NCBI GenBank assembly: GCA_040772885.1
Contig: JAXGXF010000016.1
Location: forward strand, 1 to 51,116
DNA length: 51,116 nt
Source: Pullichristensenella sp002068815
GTDB lineage: Bacteria; Bacillota; Clostridia; Christensenellales; Aristaeellaceae
Direction: 5' to 3'
Translations under genes and position numbers: made by a program
Part shown: positions 1 through 7,217 of the stretch, piece by piece
How positions within the stretch are numbered: position 1 is the first letter of the stretch
Layout of the letters: each line of letters starts with the position of its first letter
Notes under the pieces: model-generated
Seen by the model: only the letters and a program-made list of their open reading frames with translations
What the model was told of the DNA's origin: nothing
Database searches by the model: none

Positions 1-764
1 TCGATGTAGCCGTTGTTGATGACCGAGTAGAACCCGCCCGCGATGCCGGTGATGAACGCGGAGATCACGAACGCGAGAATCTTGTAGCGCGAGGTCCGGA
101 TGCCCATCATGGTCGCGGCGAGCTCGTCGTTCTTGATCGCGAGGAACGCGCGGCCGGTCTTCGAGTTCTTGACCGCGAGGCAGCCGACCGCCGTCAGTAC
201 CGCGAGCGCGAGTATGATCTGGTAGAACCCGCCGTTCTGCAGATTGAACGTGTAGCCGAACAGCTCCGGCTTCGGGATGTTGCGGACGCCGTAGTTTCCG
301 AACGTCACGGACTCCCACTGCTTCAGGATCATCTGCACGACCTCGCAGAAGCCGAGCGTCACGATCGAGAGGTAGGTTCCGGAGAGCCGGAGCGTCGGGA
401 GGCCCAAGAGCAGCCCCACGAGCGCCGAGAACGCGCCCGCGAGCGCGAGCGCCGGCCAGAACGAAAGCCCCAGCCGAACCTGCGCGAGCGCACACACGTA
501 CGCGCCGATGCCGTAGAACCCCGCGTGCCCGAGCGACACCTGCCCGGTGTAGCCGATCAGCACGTTGAGGCCCATGCCGAGCATCGAGTACAGCGTGATC
601 ATCGTGAGGAGCCTGAGCGTCGCGCGGTTCAGGCCCATGTACGGAACCGCGACGAGCAGCGCGCCGCACACGACGAAGAAAAACCACTTGTAGGCGCTGA
701 AGAAGTGCTCGAACACGTACAGGAAGCCGTTTTCCCGGATGGAACCGAATCGTCTCTTCTTCAT
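1..764 (-). CDS. livM: Branched-chain amino acid ABC transporter permease LivM (C-terminus cut by window edge)
   Basis: Inner permease of a leucine/isoleucine/valine-type ABC importer. The reading frame starts at the ATG whose complement is 762-764 and stays open to base 1, so about 254 residues are visible and the C-terminus is missing. The protein is strongly hydrophobic with several membrane segments, and the stretch GYTGQVSLGHAGFYGIGAY is the hallmark of the LivM half of this family. LTMITLYSMLGMGLNVLIG just before it is also typical. The start lies 5 bases after the livH stop, so translation is probably coupled. The ATPase genes livG and livF would be expected beyond the left edge; this is inference from standard gene order. 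Confidence 0.93.
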   Translation of the reverse strand, partial: MKKRRFGSIRENGFLYVFEHFFSAYKWFFFVVCGALLVAVPYMGLNRATLRLLTMITLYSMLGMGLNVLIGYTGQVSLGHAGFYGIGAYVCALAQVRLGLSFWPALALAGAFSALVGLLLGLPTLRLSGTYLSIVTLGFCEVVQMILKQWESVTFGNYGVRNIPKPELFGYTFNLQNGGFYQIILALAVLTAVGCLAVKNSKTGRAFLAIKNDELAATMMGIRTSRYKILAFVISAFITGIAGGFYSVINNGYI

Positions 765-768
765 CGCG

Positions 769-1656
769 CTACACCTTCGAAATGCCTTTCTTGCCGAACA
801 GGCCGGTCGGCTTGAGGATGAGGATCAGGATCAGGATCACGAACGCCATCGGGTCGCGCACGTTGCTCCCGAGGTACTGCGCGGCGAGCACCTCCGCGAC
901 GCCGACGATGAGCCCGCCGATGACCGATCCGTAGAGTATGCCGATGCCGCCGACGACCGCGGCCGAGAACGCCTTGAGCCCGATCAGGGAGCCCATCGTC
1001 GGCGAGATCACCTGGTAGTAGCCGCCGATCAGCGAGCCCGCGATCGCCGCCGACGCGCCGCCGATGAAGAATGTAAACGAGATCACGAAGTTGACGTTGA
1101 TGCCCATCAGGTTCGCGGCCTTCGAGTTCTGCTCGGTCGCGCGCATCGCGAGCCCTATCTTTGTGTAGTTGACGATGAAGGTGAGAACCGCCAGCAGCAA
1201 TATCGCGACCACGAGCATGATCAGCTGGCTCGACTGTATCGTGATGTTGCCGATCGTGATGCTCTCGAACAGATTGAGCGACGGAAACGGCTTTTTCTCG
1301 CTTGAGAAGATGTACTCGATGGACAGGAAGTTCTGGATTATGAAGGACATGCCGATCGTCGTGATCAGGGTCGCGATGGGCATGGATTTTTTCTTGCGCA
1401 GGGGCTCGAGCGCCGCCTTGTCGATGAGCAGCGCCAATATGCCCGAGGCCACGACCGACAAGAGGATCGCCGGCAGCAGCCCGAATTTCAGGGACACAAA
1501 AAAATACACCATGTATGCGCCGAACGCGTACACGGCGCCGTGGGAGAAGTTGATGAGCCGGAGCACGCCGAAGACCATCGAGTACCCGACGGCGATCAGC
1601 GCGTACGCCATGCCCAGCGCAAGGCCGTTGATCAGGGTCCCAATCAGTGTCTGCAT
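769..1656 (-). CDS. livH: Branched-chain amino acid ABC transporter permease LivH
   Basis: Second membrane subunit of the Liv importer, 295 residues with about eight hydrophobic segments. The N-terminal MQTLIGTLINGLALGMAYAL and the following AVGYSMVFGVLRLINFSHG are characteristic LivH sequence, and the C-terminal ILILILILKPTGLFGKKG is the usual ending of the family. The ATG at 1656 is preferred to an upstream in-frame start at 1704 because the protein then begins at the conserved first helix and AAAGGA lies just upstream. It is downstream of livK and almost touches livM, forming livK-livH-livM on the minus strand. Confidence 0.94.
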   Translation of the reverse strand: MQTLIGTLINGLALGMAYALIAVGYSMVFGVLRLINFSHGAVYAFGAYMVYFFVSLKFGLLPAILLSVVASGILALLIDKAALEPLRKKKSMPIATLITTIGMSFIIQNFLSIEYIFSSEKKPFPSLNLFESITIGNITIQSSQLIMLVVAILLLAVLTFIVNYTKIGLAMRATEQNSKAANLMGINVNFVISFTFFIGGASAAIAGSLIGGYYQVISPTMGSLIGLKAFSAAVVGGIGILYGSVIGGLIVGVAEVLAAQYLGSNVRDPMAFVILILILILKPTGLFGKKGISKV

Positions 1657-1707
1657 ATGAGCCCCATGTCCTTTCGTTGGAAGATGATGTTCTGCGCCGG
1701 ACATTCC

Positions 1708-1731
1708 GAGGGAGGATTTTCATCCCCCCTC
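1708..1731 (-). promoter_or_regulatory. Intercistronic hairpin between livK and livH
   Basis: On the minus strand a 10-bp stem (1708-1717 with 1722-1731, one G-U pair) is closed by a GAAA tetraloop, 17 bases after the livK stop. No U-tract follows, so it is probably an mRNA-stabilising or partially attenuating element that keeps binding protein in excess over permease. That role is inferred. Confidence 0.55.
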
Positions 1732-1747
1732 GAATCAGAGGAAGTTC

Positions 1748-2863
1748 TTAGAACTCGGCGAGCTGGAACGCGCCGTCCTTGACCATGATCTTCGTGAAGA
1801 TCTTCTGGGCGTCGCCGTTCTCGTCGAAGGTCGTGTAGCCGGACATTCCCTCGTACTCGGTCTTGTACATCTCGTTCTTGATGGCCTCGCGGTCGAAGCC
1901 GGCGCGCTCGATGGCGCCGAGCAGGATGCCGACGGAGTCATAGGCCTGCGTGGTCAGCGCGGACGGGGCGGCGCCGTAGGCGTCGGTGTACGCCTTGACA
2001 TAGGCCTGGACGCGCTCGTCGGTGTTGCCCGCGAAGAACGAGACCGGAGCGTAGATGCCCTCGGCCGCCTCGCCGGCGATGTTGATGAGGTTCGCGGTGT
2101 AGGCGTTCGAGCAGCCGACGAGCTTCACGTCGTAGCCGCTGTTCTTGCAGGCGACGGCGAACGGGGCGAGCGTTCCGTACATGCCGGCGACCATGACGAC
2201 ATCGCAGCCCGCGGCCTTGAAGTTGGCGACCTCGGTCGCGAAGTCGACGGCGTCGGTGGAGACTTCCTGCCTGAGCGCGAAGTTGCCGCCCAGCGCCTTG
2301 ATGTTCTCCTCCATCGCGTTGCCGGCGGACTGGCCCCACTCGGTGTCGATGGACAAGACGCCGATCGCCTTGCCGGCGAGGTCGGTCACGGCCATTTCGG
2401 CGCCGGTCTTGGTCTCAACGGTGATGACGGTGTTGTTGCGGAAGATGTAGTCGCCGATCTTCGAGAAGTCCGCGTGGGAGGCGGTGGGGCTGATGTCGAC
2501 GTACTGGGCGTCCTGATAGGTCGGCGCGGCGACCATGCAGATGCCGGAGGCGAAGTGGCCGATGACGCCCCAGATGTTCTCGTCGGAGACGATCTTCTCG
2601 GCGATGATCGCGGCCTCGTCGGAGTCGGACTTGTCGTCGAATTCGACGATCTCGACCGTGTAGCTCTGGCCGTCGACGGTGACGCCGCCCTTGGCATTCC
2701 ACTCGGATGCCATCAGCTTCGCCGCGTTGGCAAAGCCGATGCCGTATTCGGCGTTGTCGCCGGTCATCGGGGCCGCGACCGCGATCTTGATGGTGCCCTC
2801 GGCAAATGCGGCGCTGCCGACGAGCAGGGCGAGAGTGAGGAGAATGGCAAAAATCTTCTTCAT
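1748..2863 (-). CDS. livK: Branched-chain amino acid ABC transporter substrate-binding protein LivK
   Basis: Extracytoplasmic binding protein of the Liv system, 371 residues, periplasmic-binding-protein type 1 (receptor-family ligand-binding) fold. Residues 1-21 are a Sec signal peptide (MKKIFAILLTLALLVGSAAF) followed by AEGTIKIAVAAPMTGDNAEY, the standard start of mature LivK-like proteins. There is no lipobox cysteine; the cleavage site looks like A-x-A for signal peptidase I, which is unusual for a typical Gram-positive binding protein. The messenger begins at a consensus promoter near 3009-3037, giving a leader of about 140 bases, and AAAGGGAG precedes the ATG. The exact ligand among hydrophobic amino acids cannot be read from sequence. 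Confidence 0.93.
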   Translation of the reverse strand: MKKIFAILLTLALLVGSAAFAEGTIKIAVAAPMTGDNAEYGIGFANAAKLMASEWNAKGGVTVDGQSYTVEIVEFDDKSDSDEAAIIAEKIVSDENIWGVIGHFASGICMVAAPTYQDAQYVDISPTASHADFSKIGDYIFRNNTVITVETKTGAEMAVTDLAGKAIGVLSIDTEWGQSAGNAMEENIKALGGNFALRQEVSTDAVDFATEVANFKAAGCDVVMVAGMYGTLAPFAVACKNSGYDVKLVGCSNAYTANLINIAGEAAEGIYAPVSFFAGNTDERVQAYVKAYTDAYGAAPSALTTQAYDSVGILLGAIERAGFDREAIKNEMYKTEYEGMSGYTTFDENGDAQKIFTKIMVKDGAFQLAEF

Positions 2864-3008
2864 GCTGTTCGTACTCCCTTTCTTTGTTTTCCCTGGGCTC
2901 TATCTCAAAGGCCGCAAGCGATCCCGCGGTCTTCAAAATACCGGTCTTCGGGCGGGACCCTGATGTGATTACAAACGCGGTGTGTACAGGCCCCGAACGC
3001 CCACGGCA

Positions 3009-3037
3009 ATTATAGCACGGGCCCAATCGCCTGTCAA
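3009..3037 (-). promoter_or_regulatory. Consensus sigma-A promoter of livKHM
   Basis: On the minus strand TTGACA (3032-3037) and TATAAT (3009-3014) are separated by 17 bases, a perfect consensus match. Together with the plus promoter at 3155-3183 this explains most of the 378-base gap 2864-3241. The remaining leader of about 140 bases shows no riboswitch I recognise. Confidence 0.85.
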
Positions 3038-3154
3038 TATAAAACGCGAACTGCATAAAAAAATCCGTTTTTTCTGAAATTTGCGCCGGGAACCCGAAAA
3101 AATCGCGCATCGCGGTGATCATATTAAAAAATCATGGAAAAGCATACGCGGCGA

Positions 3155-3183
3155 TTGACAAAGAGCCCCACATCGCGTAATAT
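3155..3183 (+). promoter_or_regulatory. Sigma-A promoter of the gntR-cyuA operon
   Basis: TTGACA at 3155-3160 and TAATAT at 3178-3183 with a 17-base spacer. Transcription should start near 3190, which leaves a 50-base leader before the ATG at 3242. The promoter is divergent from the liv promoter about 120 bases away. Confidence 0.8.
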
Positions 3184-3241
3184 GTAGTGGGAACCGGAGC
3201 GATTGCGAGAGAGGAAACCGCCGACGGCGGGGCATGTTGAT

Positions 3242-3874
3242 ATGACCAGTGGTACGCTCAAGGACAAGGTATACGCCGCGGTTCTGCGCGGCATCATCGC
3301 GGGCGAATACAACGTCGACAGCGTCCTCAGCGAGAAACAGCTGACCGAAAAGCTGCAGGTTTCGAAGTCGCCGGTCCGGGAGGCGCTCGTCGAACTGTGC
3401 TCGCAGGGCGTGCTTCGAAGCGTGCCCCGGCTCGGCTACATCGTCGTGCGCTACACGGACCGGAACATCCGGGACATACTGCAGTTCCGGACGATGCTCG
3501 AGTGCGGCTGCCTCGCGGAGAGCTTTGACGGCATCACGCCGACGCAGCTCTGCCGGCTCGAGAGCGTCGTCGAGAGCGAGTTTTTGTTCCTGTCGCAGAA
3601 GGACACGAAGGACTACTGGAACGGCACGCTGAACTTCCACCTGACGCTCGCGTCGTTCGCGGAGAACGAGTTCATCTACGGCCAGTTGCGCCAGGCGCTG
3701 AACACGTCGATGCGCGCGTACCTGCAGCTCTACTGGGACCGGTGGCAGGACAGCTCGTTCATGGAGCCGTCGATTTTGCACCGGCAGATCGTCGAGAGCA
3801 TACGCGGCCACGATCGCGACGGCGCGATCGAGCTGCTTAGGCGGGACATCAACACGTTCCGCACGCTGAAATAA
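3242..3874 (+). CDS. GntR-family transcriptional regulator (FCD/FadR subfamily)
   Basis: DNA-binding regulator of 210 residues. The N-terminal winged helix carries the GntR signature: TLKDKVYAAVLRGIIAGEYN, then SEKQLTEKLQVSKSPVREAL and a wing ending in RLGYIVV. The C-terminal all-helical FCD domain has the expected metal/effector positions, a His in NFHLTLASFAENEF and another in LHRQIVESIRGHD followed by a late Arg. ATG 3242 is preferred because GGCGGGG lies about 9 bases upstream; a TTG at 3203 would add 13 residues but sits only 13 bases after the predicted transcription start. It ends 15 bases before a cysteine desulfidase-like gene and probably regulates that operon. The effector is unknown; an amino acid or organic acid is plausible from the family. 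Confidence 0.87.
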   Translation: MTSGTLKDKVYAAVLRGIIAGEYNVDSVLSEKQLTEKLQVSKSPVREALVELCSQGVLRSVPRLGYIVVRYTDRNIRDILQFRTMLECGCLAESFDGITPTQLCRLESVVESEFLFLSQKDTKDYWNGTLNFHLTLASFAENEFIYGQLRQALNTSMRAYLQLYWDRWQDSSFMEPSILHRQIVESIRGHDRDGAIELLRRDINTFRTLK

Positions 3875-3889
3875 AAGGAGATTTCTCAG

Positions 3890-5155
3890 ATGGAAAAGGG
3901 CACCTACGCAAGCTACATAGAGATTCTTCGGCACGAACTGGTGCCGGCGCTCGGGTGCACCGAGCCGATCGCGATCGCGTTTGCCTCGGCGAAGGCCCGG
4001 GACGCGCTCGGCCGCTTTCCGGAGCACCTGACCGCCCATTTGAGCGGCAACATCATCAAAAACGTCAAGAGCGTGATCGTGCCGAACTCCGGCGGGCAGC
4101 GCGGCATCGAGGCCGCGGCGACGCTCGGCTGCGTCGGCGGCGACGCGTCGCTCTCCTATGAGGTATTGCGTCCGGTGACCGCGGAGCACATCGCACGCAC
4201 GCGCGAGCTCGTCGGGGCCGGCTTCTGCGACGCGAAATACGTCGAGGGGAAGGACAACCTCTACATCCGCATCGAGGCGTCCGCGGGCGACGAAAACGCA
4301 TCCGTCACCGTCGAACACGAGCACACGAACATCACCTCGATCGAAAAGAACGGCGTCGAGATTTTCAAAAAGAACTCCGAGGCCTCGGCCGAGGCGATCG
4401 ATCGGTCGGCCCTGAGCGTCCGCGGCATATGGGACTTCGCGGCCGGGCTCGACGTCGAGGACGTAAAGCCGATGCTCTCCCGGCAGATCGAGCTCAACAC
4501 CGCGATCTCCGACGAGGGGCTCAAGGGCGGCTACGGCGCGGAGGTCGGAAAATTGCTCATGACCGCCGAGGGCGAGAAGGTCGAGGGCCGCGCCGCCGCG
4601 CGCGCCGCCGCGGGCTCCGACGCCCGGATGAACGGCTGCAGCATGCCGGTCGTCATCAACTCCGGCAGCGGCAACCAGGGGATGACCGTCGCGCTCCCGG
4701 TGTTCGAGTACGCGCGCACGTGGGAAAGGGGCGAGGATCAGCTCTTCCGCGCGCTCGCGTTTTCGAACCTGCTCGCGGTGCACATCAAGCGGCACATCGG
4801 CAACCTCTCGGCGTTCTGCGGCGCGGTCAGCGCGGCCTGCGGCGCGGCGGCGGGCATCGCGTACCTCGACTCGTGCTCATACGAGCAGATCTGCATGACG
4901 ATCACGAACACCCTGTGCAACGTCGGCGGCATCGTCTGCGACGGCGCGAAGAGCTCGTGCGCCGCGAAGATCGCCTCCGCGGTCAACGCCGGGACGCTCT
5001 CCTACCGCATGGCGAAGAACGGAAAGACCTTTTGCGTCGGCGACGGGCTCGTCGGGCGCGACATCGAGGAGACGATCGAAAACGTCGGCCGCATGGGGCG
5101 GGACGGCATGAAATCGACCGACATCGAGATATTGAACGTGATGGTCGGAAACTGA
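3890..5155 (+). CDS. cyuA: L-cysteine desulfidase-like protein (UPF0597 / YhaM-CyuA family)
   Basis: Predicted cytoplasmic Fe-S enzyme of 421 residues that cleaves L-cysteine to pyruvate, ammonia and sulfide. It matches the UPF0597 family: N-terminal HELVPALGCTEPIAIAFASA with Cys23, an Asn/Gly-rich VPNSGGQRGIEAA segment, and C-terminal cysteines C350 and C357 spaced seven apart within CNVGGIVCDGAKSSCAAKIA, as in characterised cysteine desulfidases where they bind a [4Fe-4S] cluster. Members are also annotated as serine dehydratase alpha-like, so activity on serine is an alternative. It is co-transcribed with the upstream GntR regulator (15-base gap, AAAGGAG ribosome site) and followed by a strong terminator. 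Confidence 0.78.
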   Translation: MEKGTYASYIEILRHELVPALGCTEPIAIAFASAKARDALGRFPEHLTAHLSGNIIKNVKSVIVPNSGGQRGIEAAATLGCVGGDASLSYEVLRPVTAEHIARTRELVGAGFCDAKYVEGKDNLYIRIEASAGDENASVTVEHEHTNITSIEKNGVEIFKKNSEASAEAIDRSALSVRGIWDFAAGLDVEDVKPMLSRQIELNTAISDEGLKGGYGAEVGKLLMTAEGEKVEGRAAARAAAGSDARMNGCSMPVVINSGSGNQGMTVALPVFEYARTWERGEDQLFRALAFSNLLAVHIKRHIGNLSAFCGAVSAACGAAAGIAYLDSCSYEQICMTITNTLCNVGGIVCDGAKSSCAAKIASAVNAGTLSYRMAKNGKTFCVGDGLVGRDIEETIENVGRMGRDGMKSTDIEILNVMVGN

Positions 5156-5182
5156 CGTTTTGCAGCGCCGGGGCGCGTTTGC

Positions 5183-5212
5183 TGCAGGGCGCGGTTCCGC
5201 GCCCTGCATTTT
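5183..5212 (+). terminator. Rho-independent terminator of gntR-cyuA
   Basis: Inverted repeat TGCAGGGCGCGG (5183-5194) and its complement (5197-5208) followed by TTTT, 28 bases after the cyuA stop. It insulates the lysine riboswitch operon that begins at 5237. Confidence 0.85.
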
Positions 5213-5236
5213 CCTTGTTAAATCGCAGGGTTTTGC

Positions 5237-5265
5237 TTGACAAATGCAGAAGCGTTGCGTATGAT
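5237..5265 (+). promoter_or_regulatory. Sigma-A promoter of the lysine transporter operon
   Basis: TTGACA at 5237-5242 and TATGAT at 5260-5265 with a 17-base spacer. The transcript then enters the lysine riboswitch about 20 bases downstream. Confidence 0.82.
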
Positions 5266-5292
5266 ACCGATAGGGTTCACAAGGGGACCCGA

Positions 5293-5470
5293 TGCAATTA
5301 GAGGCGCGGTCGTCCAGGAGTCGCGCGGGGGAGCCGCTCAAGCGGCAGTGAGCCCGCGCAAAAGGGGACGCCGCCGAAACGGGAGATCGCTTGAGAGGGC
5401 TTCCGTTGGGCGGCCGGACAACATCCGGCTGACTGTCACCGCCCGGTTGGAGGCGGTGGTGCGCTATTGC
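5293..5470 (+). promoter_or_regulatory. Lysine riboswitch aptamer (L box)
   Basis: The leader carries the conserved L-box blocks in order: TAGAGGCGCG (from 5298), AAAAGGGGACGCCGCCGAAA (about 5360-5379), GTTGGG (5405-5410), CTGTCA (5433-5438) and GGAGG...GCGCTATT (to 5468). Closing helix P1 can form between GCAAT (5293-5297) and ATTGC (5466-5470). The internal arms are GC-rich but complementary, for example GCCGCTCAAGCGGC and GCCGGACAACATCCGGC. With the expression platform at 5499-5531 this is an OFF switch: lysine binding should favour termination upstream of the transporter genes. It fills most of the gene-free stretch 5156-5566. Confidence 0.93.
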
Positions 5471-5498
5471 CGGATACAGCACGCATTTACTGTATTTG

Positions 5499-5531
5499 AA
5501 GCGGTTGTAGCGCAGGCTTCGGCCGCTTTTT
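5499..5531 (+). terminator. Riboswitch-controlled terminator (expression platform)
   Basis: A 9-bp stem (5499-5507 with 5520-5528, two G-U pairs) and T5 tract. A competing pairing of GCGCTA (5461-5466, overlapping the 3' side of P1) with TAGCGC (5508-5513, in the terminator loop), plus GAAGC (5498-5502) with GCTTC (5516-5520), can act as antiterminator when lysine is absent. Confidence 0.8.
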
Positions 5532-5566
5532 GCATACCCCGAAAAATGGATTGGGAGGGTTTGAAC

Positions 5567-6361
5567 ATGAAGAGGCTGATACCCTTGCTGCTCGCATTGG
5601 CGCTGGTCATGGGCGTCGCGTCCGCCGAGGTGCTGCGCGTGGGCATGGAGTGCAACTACGCGCCGTTCAACTGGACGCAGACCGAGCCGAGCGACGAGGC
5701 GCTGCCCATCGAGGGCGGCGGCTACGCCGACGGCTACGACGTGCGCATCGCCAAGAAGATCGCCGACCAACTGGGCTACGACATCGAGATCGTCAAGACC
5801 GAGTGGGACGGCCTGATCATGTCGCTGGTCTCCGGAAAGATCGACGCGATCATCGCCGGCATGAGCCCGACCGACGAGCGCAAGCTCACGATCGACTTCT
5901 CCGACCCGTACTACGAGAGCGACTTGGTGATCGTCGTGCGCAAGGACAGCGCCTACGCCGCCGCGACCTCGCTTGAGGACTTCTCGGGCGCGAAGATCAC
6001 CGCGCAATTGAACACCTTCCACTACACGGTCATCGACCAGATTCCCGGCGTGCAGCTGCAGACCGCGATGGACACGTTCCCGACGATGATCGTCGCGCTG
6101 TCCGCCGGCGCGATCGACGGCTACGTCTCCGAGCGCCCCGGCGCCGAGAGCGCGGTCGCGACGAACCCGAACCTGACCTACGTCAGCTTCGCGGACGGCA
6201 GCGGCTTTGAGGCCGACCCGGCCGACACGACGATCGCCGTCGGCGTCGCGAAGGGGAGCGAACTGACCGCGAAGATCAACGAGGCGCTCGCGGCCATCTC
6301 CGAGGACGAGCGCGTCGAGATCATGGCGGCCGCGCTCGCTGCGCAGCCGAGCGCAGAATAG
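5567..6361 (+). CDS. Amino acid ABC transporter substrate-binding protein, probably lysine-specific
   Basis: Extracytoplasmic solute-binding protein family 3, 264 residues. A Sec signal peptide (MKRLIPLLLALALVMGVASA) is followed by EVLRVGMECNYAPFNW, the standard start of polar amino acid binding proteins; SDPYYESDLVIVVRKDSA is the conserved second lobe motif. As with LivK, there is no lipobox cysteine. The ATG at 5567 with GGGAGG upstream is the correct start; a longer frame running back to 5237 would translate the riboswitch. Ligand assignment to lysine is inferred from the riboswitch, not from binding-site residues; arginine or ornithine are alternatives. Confidence 0.88.
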   Translation: MKRLIPLLLALALVMGVASAEVLRVGMECNYAPFNWTQTEPSDEALPIEGGGYADGYDVRIAKKIADQLGYDIEIVKTEWDGLIMSLVSGKIDAIIAGMSPTDERKLTIDFSDPYYESDLVIVVRKDSAYAAATSLEDFSGAKITAQLNTFHYTVIDQIPGVQLQTAMDTFPTMIVALSAGAIDGYVSERPGAESAVATNPNLTYVSFADGSGFEADPADTTIAVGVAKGSELTAKINEALAAISEDERVEIMAAALAAQPSAE

Positions 6362-6370
6362 TCAAGAATC

Positions 6371-6427
6371 TACCCGATGCGGGCGGCAGCCGGAGTGCTC
6401 TCCGACTGCCGTTTGGGCATGCGGGTA
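6371..6427 (+). promoter_or_regulatory. Extended intercistronic hairpin between binding protein and permease genes
   Basis: TACCCG and ATGC (6371-6380) pair with GCAT and CGGGTA (6417-6427). Inside, CGGCAG (6384-6389) pairs with CTGCCG (6406-6411) and CGGAG (6391-6395) with CTCCG (6400-6404) around a TGCT loop. It has no T-tract and stops 14 bases before the permease ATG, so an mRNA-stability or stoichiometry role is likelier than full termination. Confidence 0.6.
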
Positions 6428-6440
6428 AAGGAGGTATTTC

Positions 6441-7214
6441 ATGCCAACGACATTCTTCGGATGGGTCGGCTTTCTGGCGGGCAAGTACGGCCCCTTGTTC
6501 CTGCGCGGCACGGGCACGACGCTCGCGGTCGCGCTGTCGGGGACGGTGCTGGGCTTCCTGCTGGGGCTGCTCGTCGCGATCGGGCGCACGATACCGCTCG
6601 GGCCGCGCGCGAAGTGGTGGAAGCGCGTGCCCGTCAAGATACTCAACGGCGTGCTGGGGGTCTACATCGAGGTGTTCCGCGGAACGCCGATGATCGTGCA
6701 GGCGATGGTCATCTACTACGGCGCTCTGCAGTATCTGGGCCTCGACATGCCCCGGTTCGTCGCGGCGATCTTCATCGTGTCGATCAATACCGGCGCCTAC
6801 ATGGCCGAGATCGTGCGCGGCGGCATCATCTCGATCGACCGCGGCCAGACCGAGGCCGCGCGCTCGATCGGCATGACGCACTGGCAGACGATGACCTCGG
6901 TCGTGCTCCCGCAGGCGATCCGCAACATCATGCCCTCGATCGGCAACGAGTTCGTCGTCAACATCAAGGACTCGAGCGTACTGAACGTCATCTCGGTGAC
7001 GGAACTGTACTTCCAGGCGAAGTCCGCGACCGGCACTTACTACAAGTACTTCGAGGTGTTCTTCATCGTCGCGCTGATCTACCTCGCGCTGACGTTCACC
7101 GTCACGCGGCTTCTGCGCTTTATCGAGCGCAAGATGGACGGGCCGGAGAACTACACGATCCACGGCTCGCAGACCGACAGCCGCGCGGCGATCCCCGTCA
7201 GGAAGGAGGACTAG
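6441..7214 (+). CDS. Polar amino acid ABC transporter permease (HisM/GlnP type)
   Basis: Membrane subunit of 257 residues with about five transmembrane helices. The opening FLRGTGTTLAVALSGTVLGF is typical of the His/Glu/Gln/Arg/opine permease family, and the EAA loop that contacts the ATPase is intact as ARSIGMTHWQTMTSVVLPQA. AAAGGAGG precedes the ATG. It lies between the binding protein and ATPase genes, and no second permease is present, so the channel is presumably a homodimer. Control by the lysine riboswitch suggests lysine uptake. Confidence 0.92.
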   Translation: MPTTFFGWVGFLAGKYGPLFLRGTGTTLAVALSGTVLGFLLGLLVAIGRTIPLGPRAKWWKRVPVKILNGVLGVYIEVFRGTPMIVQAMVIYYGALQYLGLDMPRFVAAIFIVSINTGAYMAEIVRGGIISIDRGQTEAARSIGMTHWQTMTSVVLPQAIRNIMPSIGNEFVVNIKDSSVLNVISVTELYFQAKSATGTYYKYFEVFFIVALIYLALTFTVTRLLRFIERKMDGPENYTIHGSQTDSRAAIPVRKED

Positions 7215-7217
7215 CGT

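Noticed and set aside
5237..5566. N-terminal extension of the lysine binding protein from a TTG at 5237
   Set aside because: It would start in the -35 box and translate the riboswitch and terminator; the signal peptide and ribosome site fix the start at 5567.
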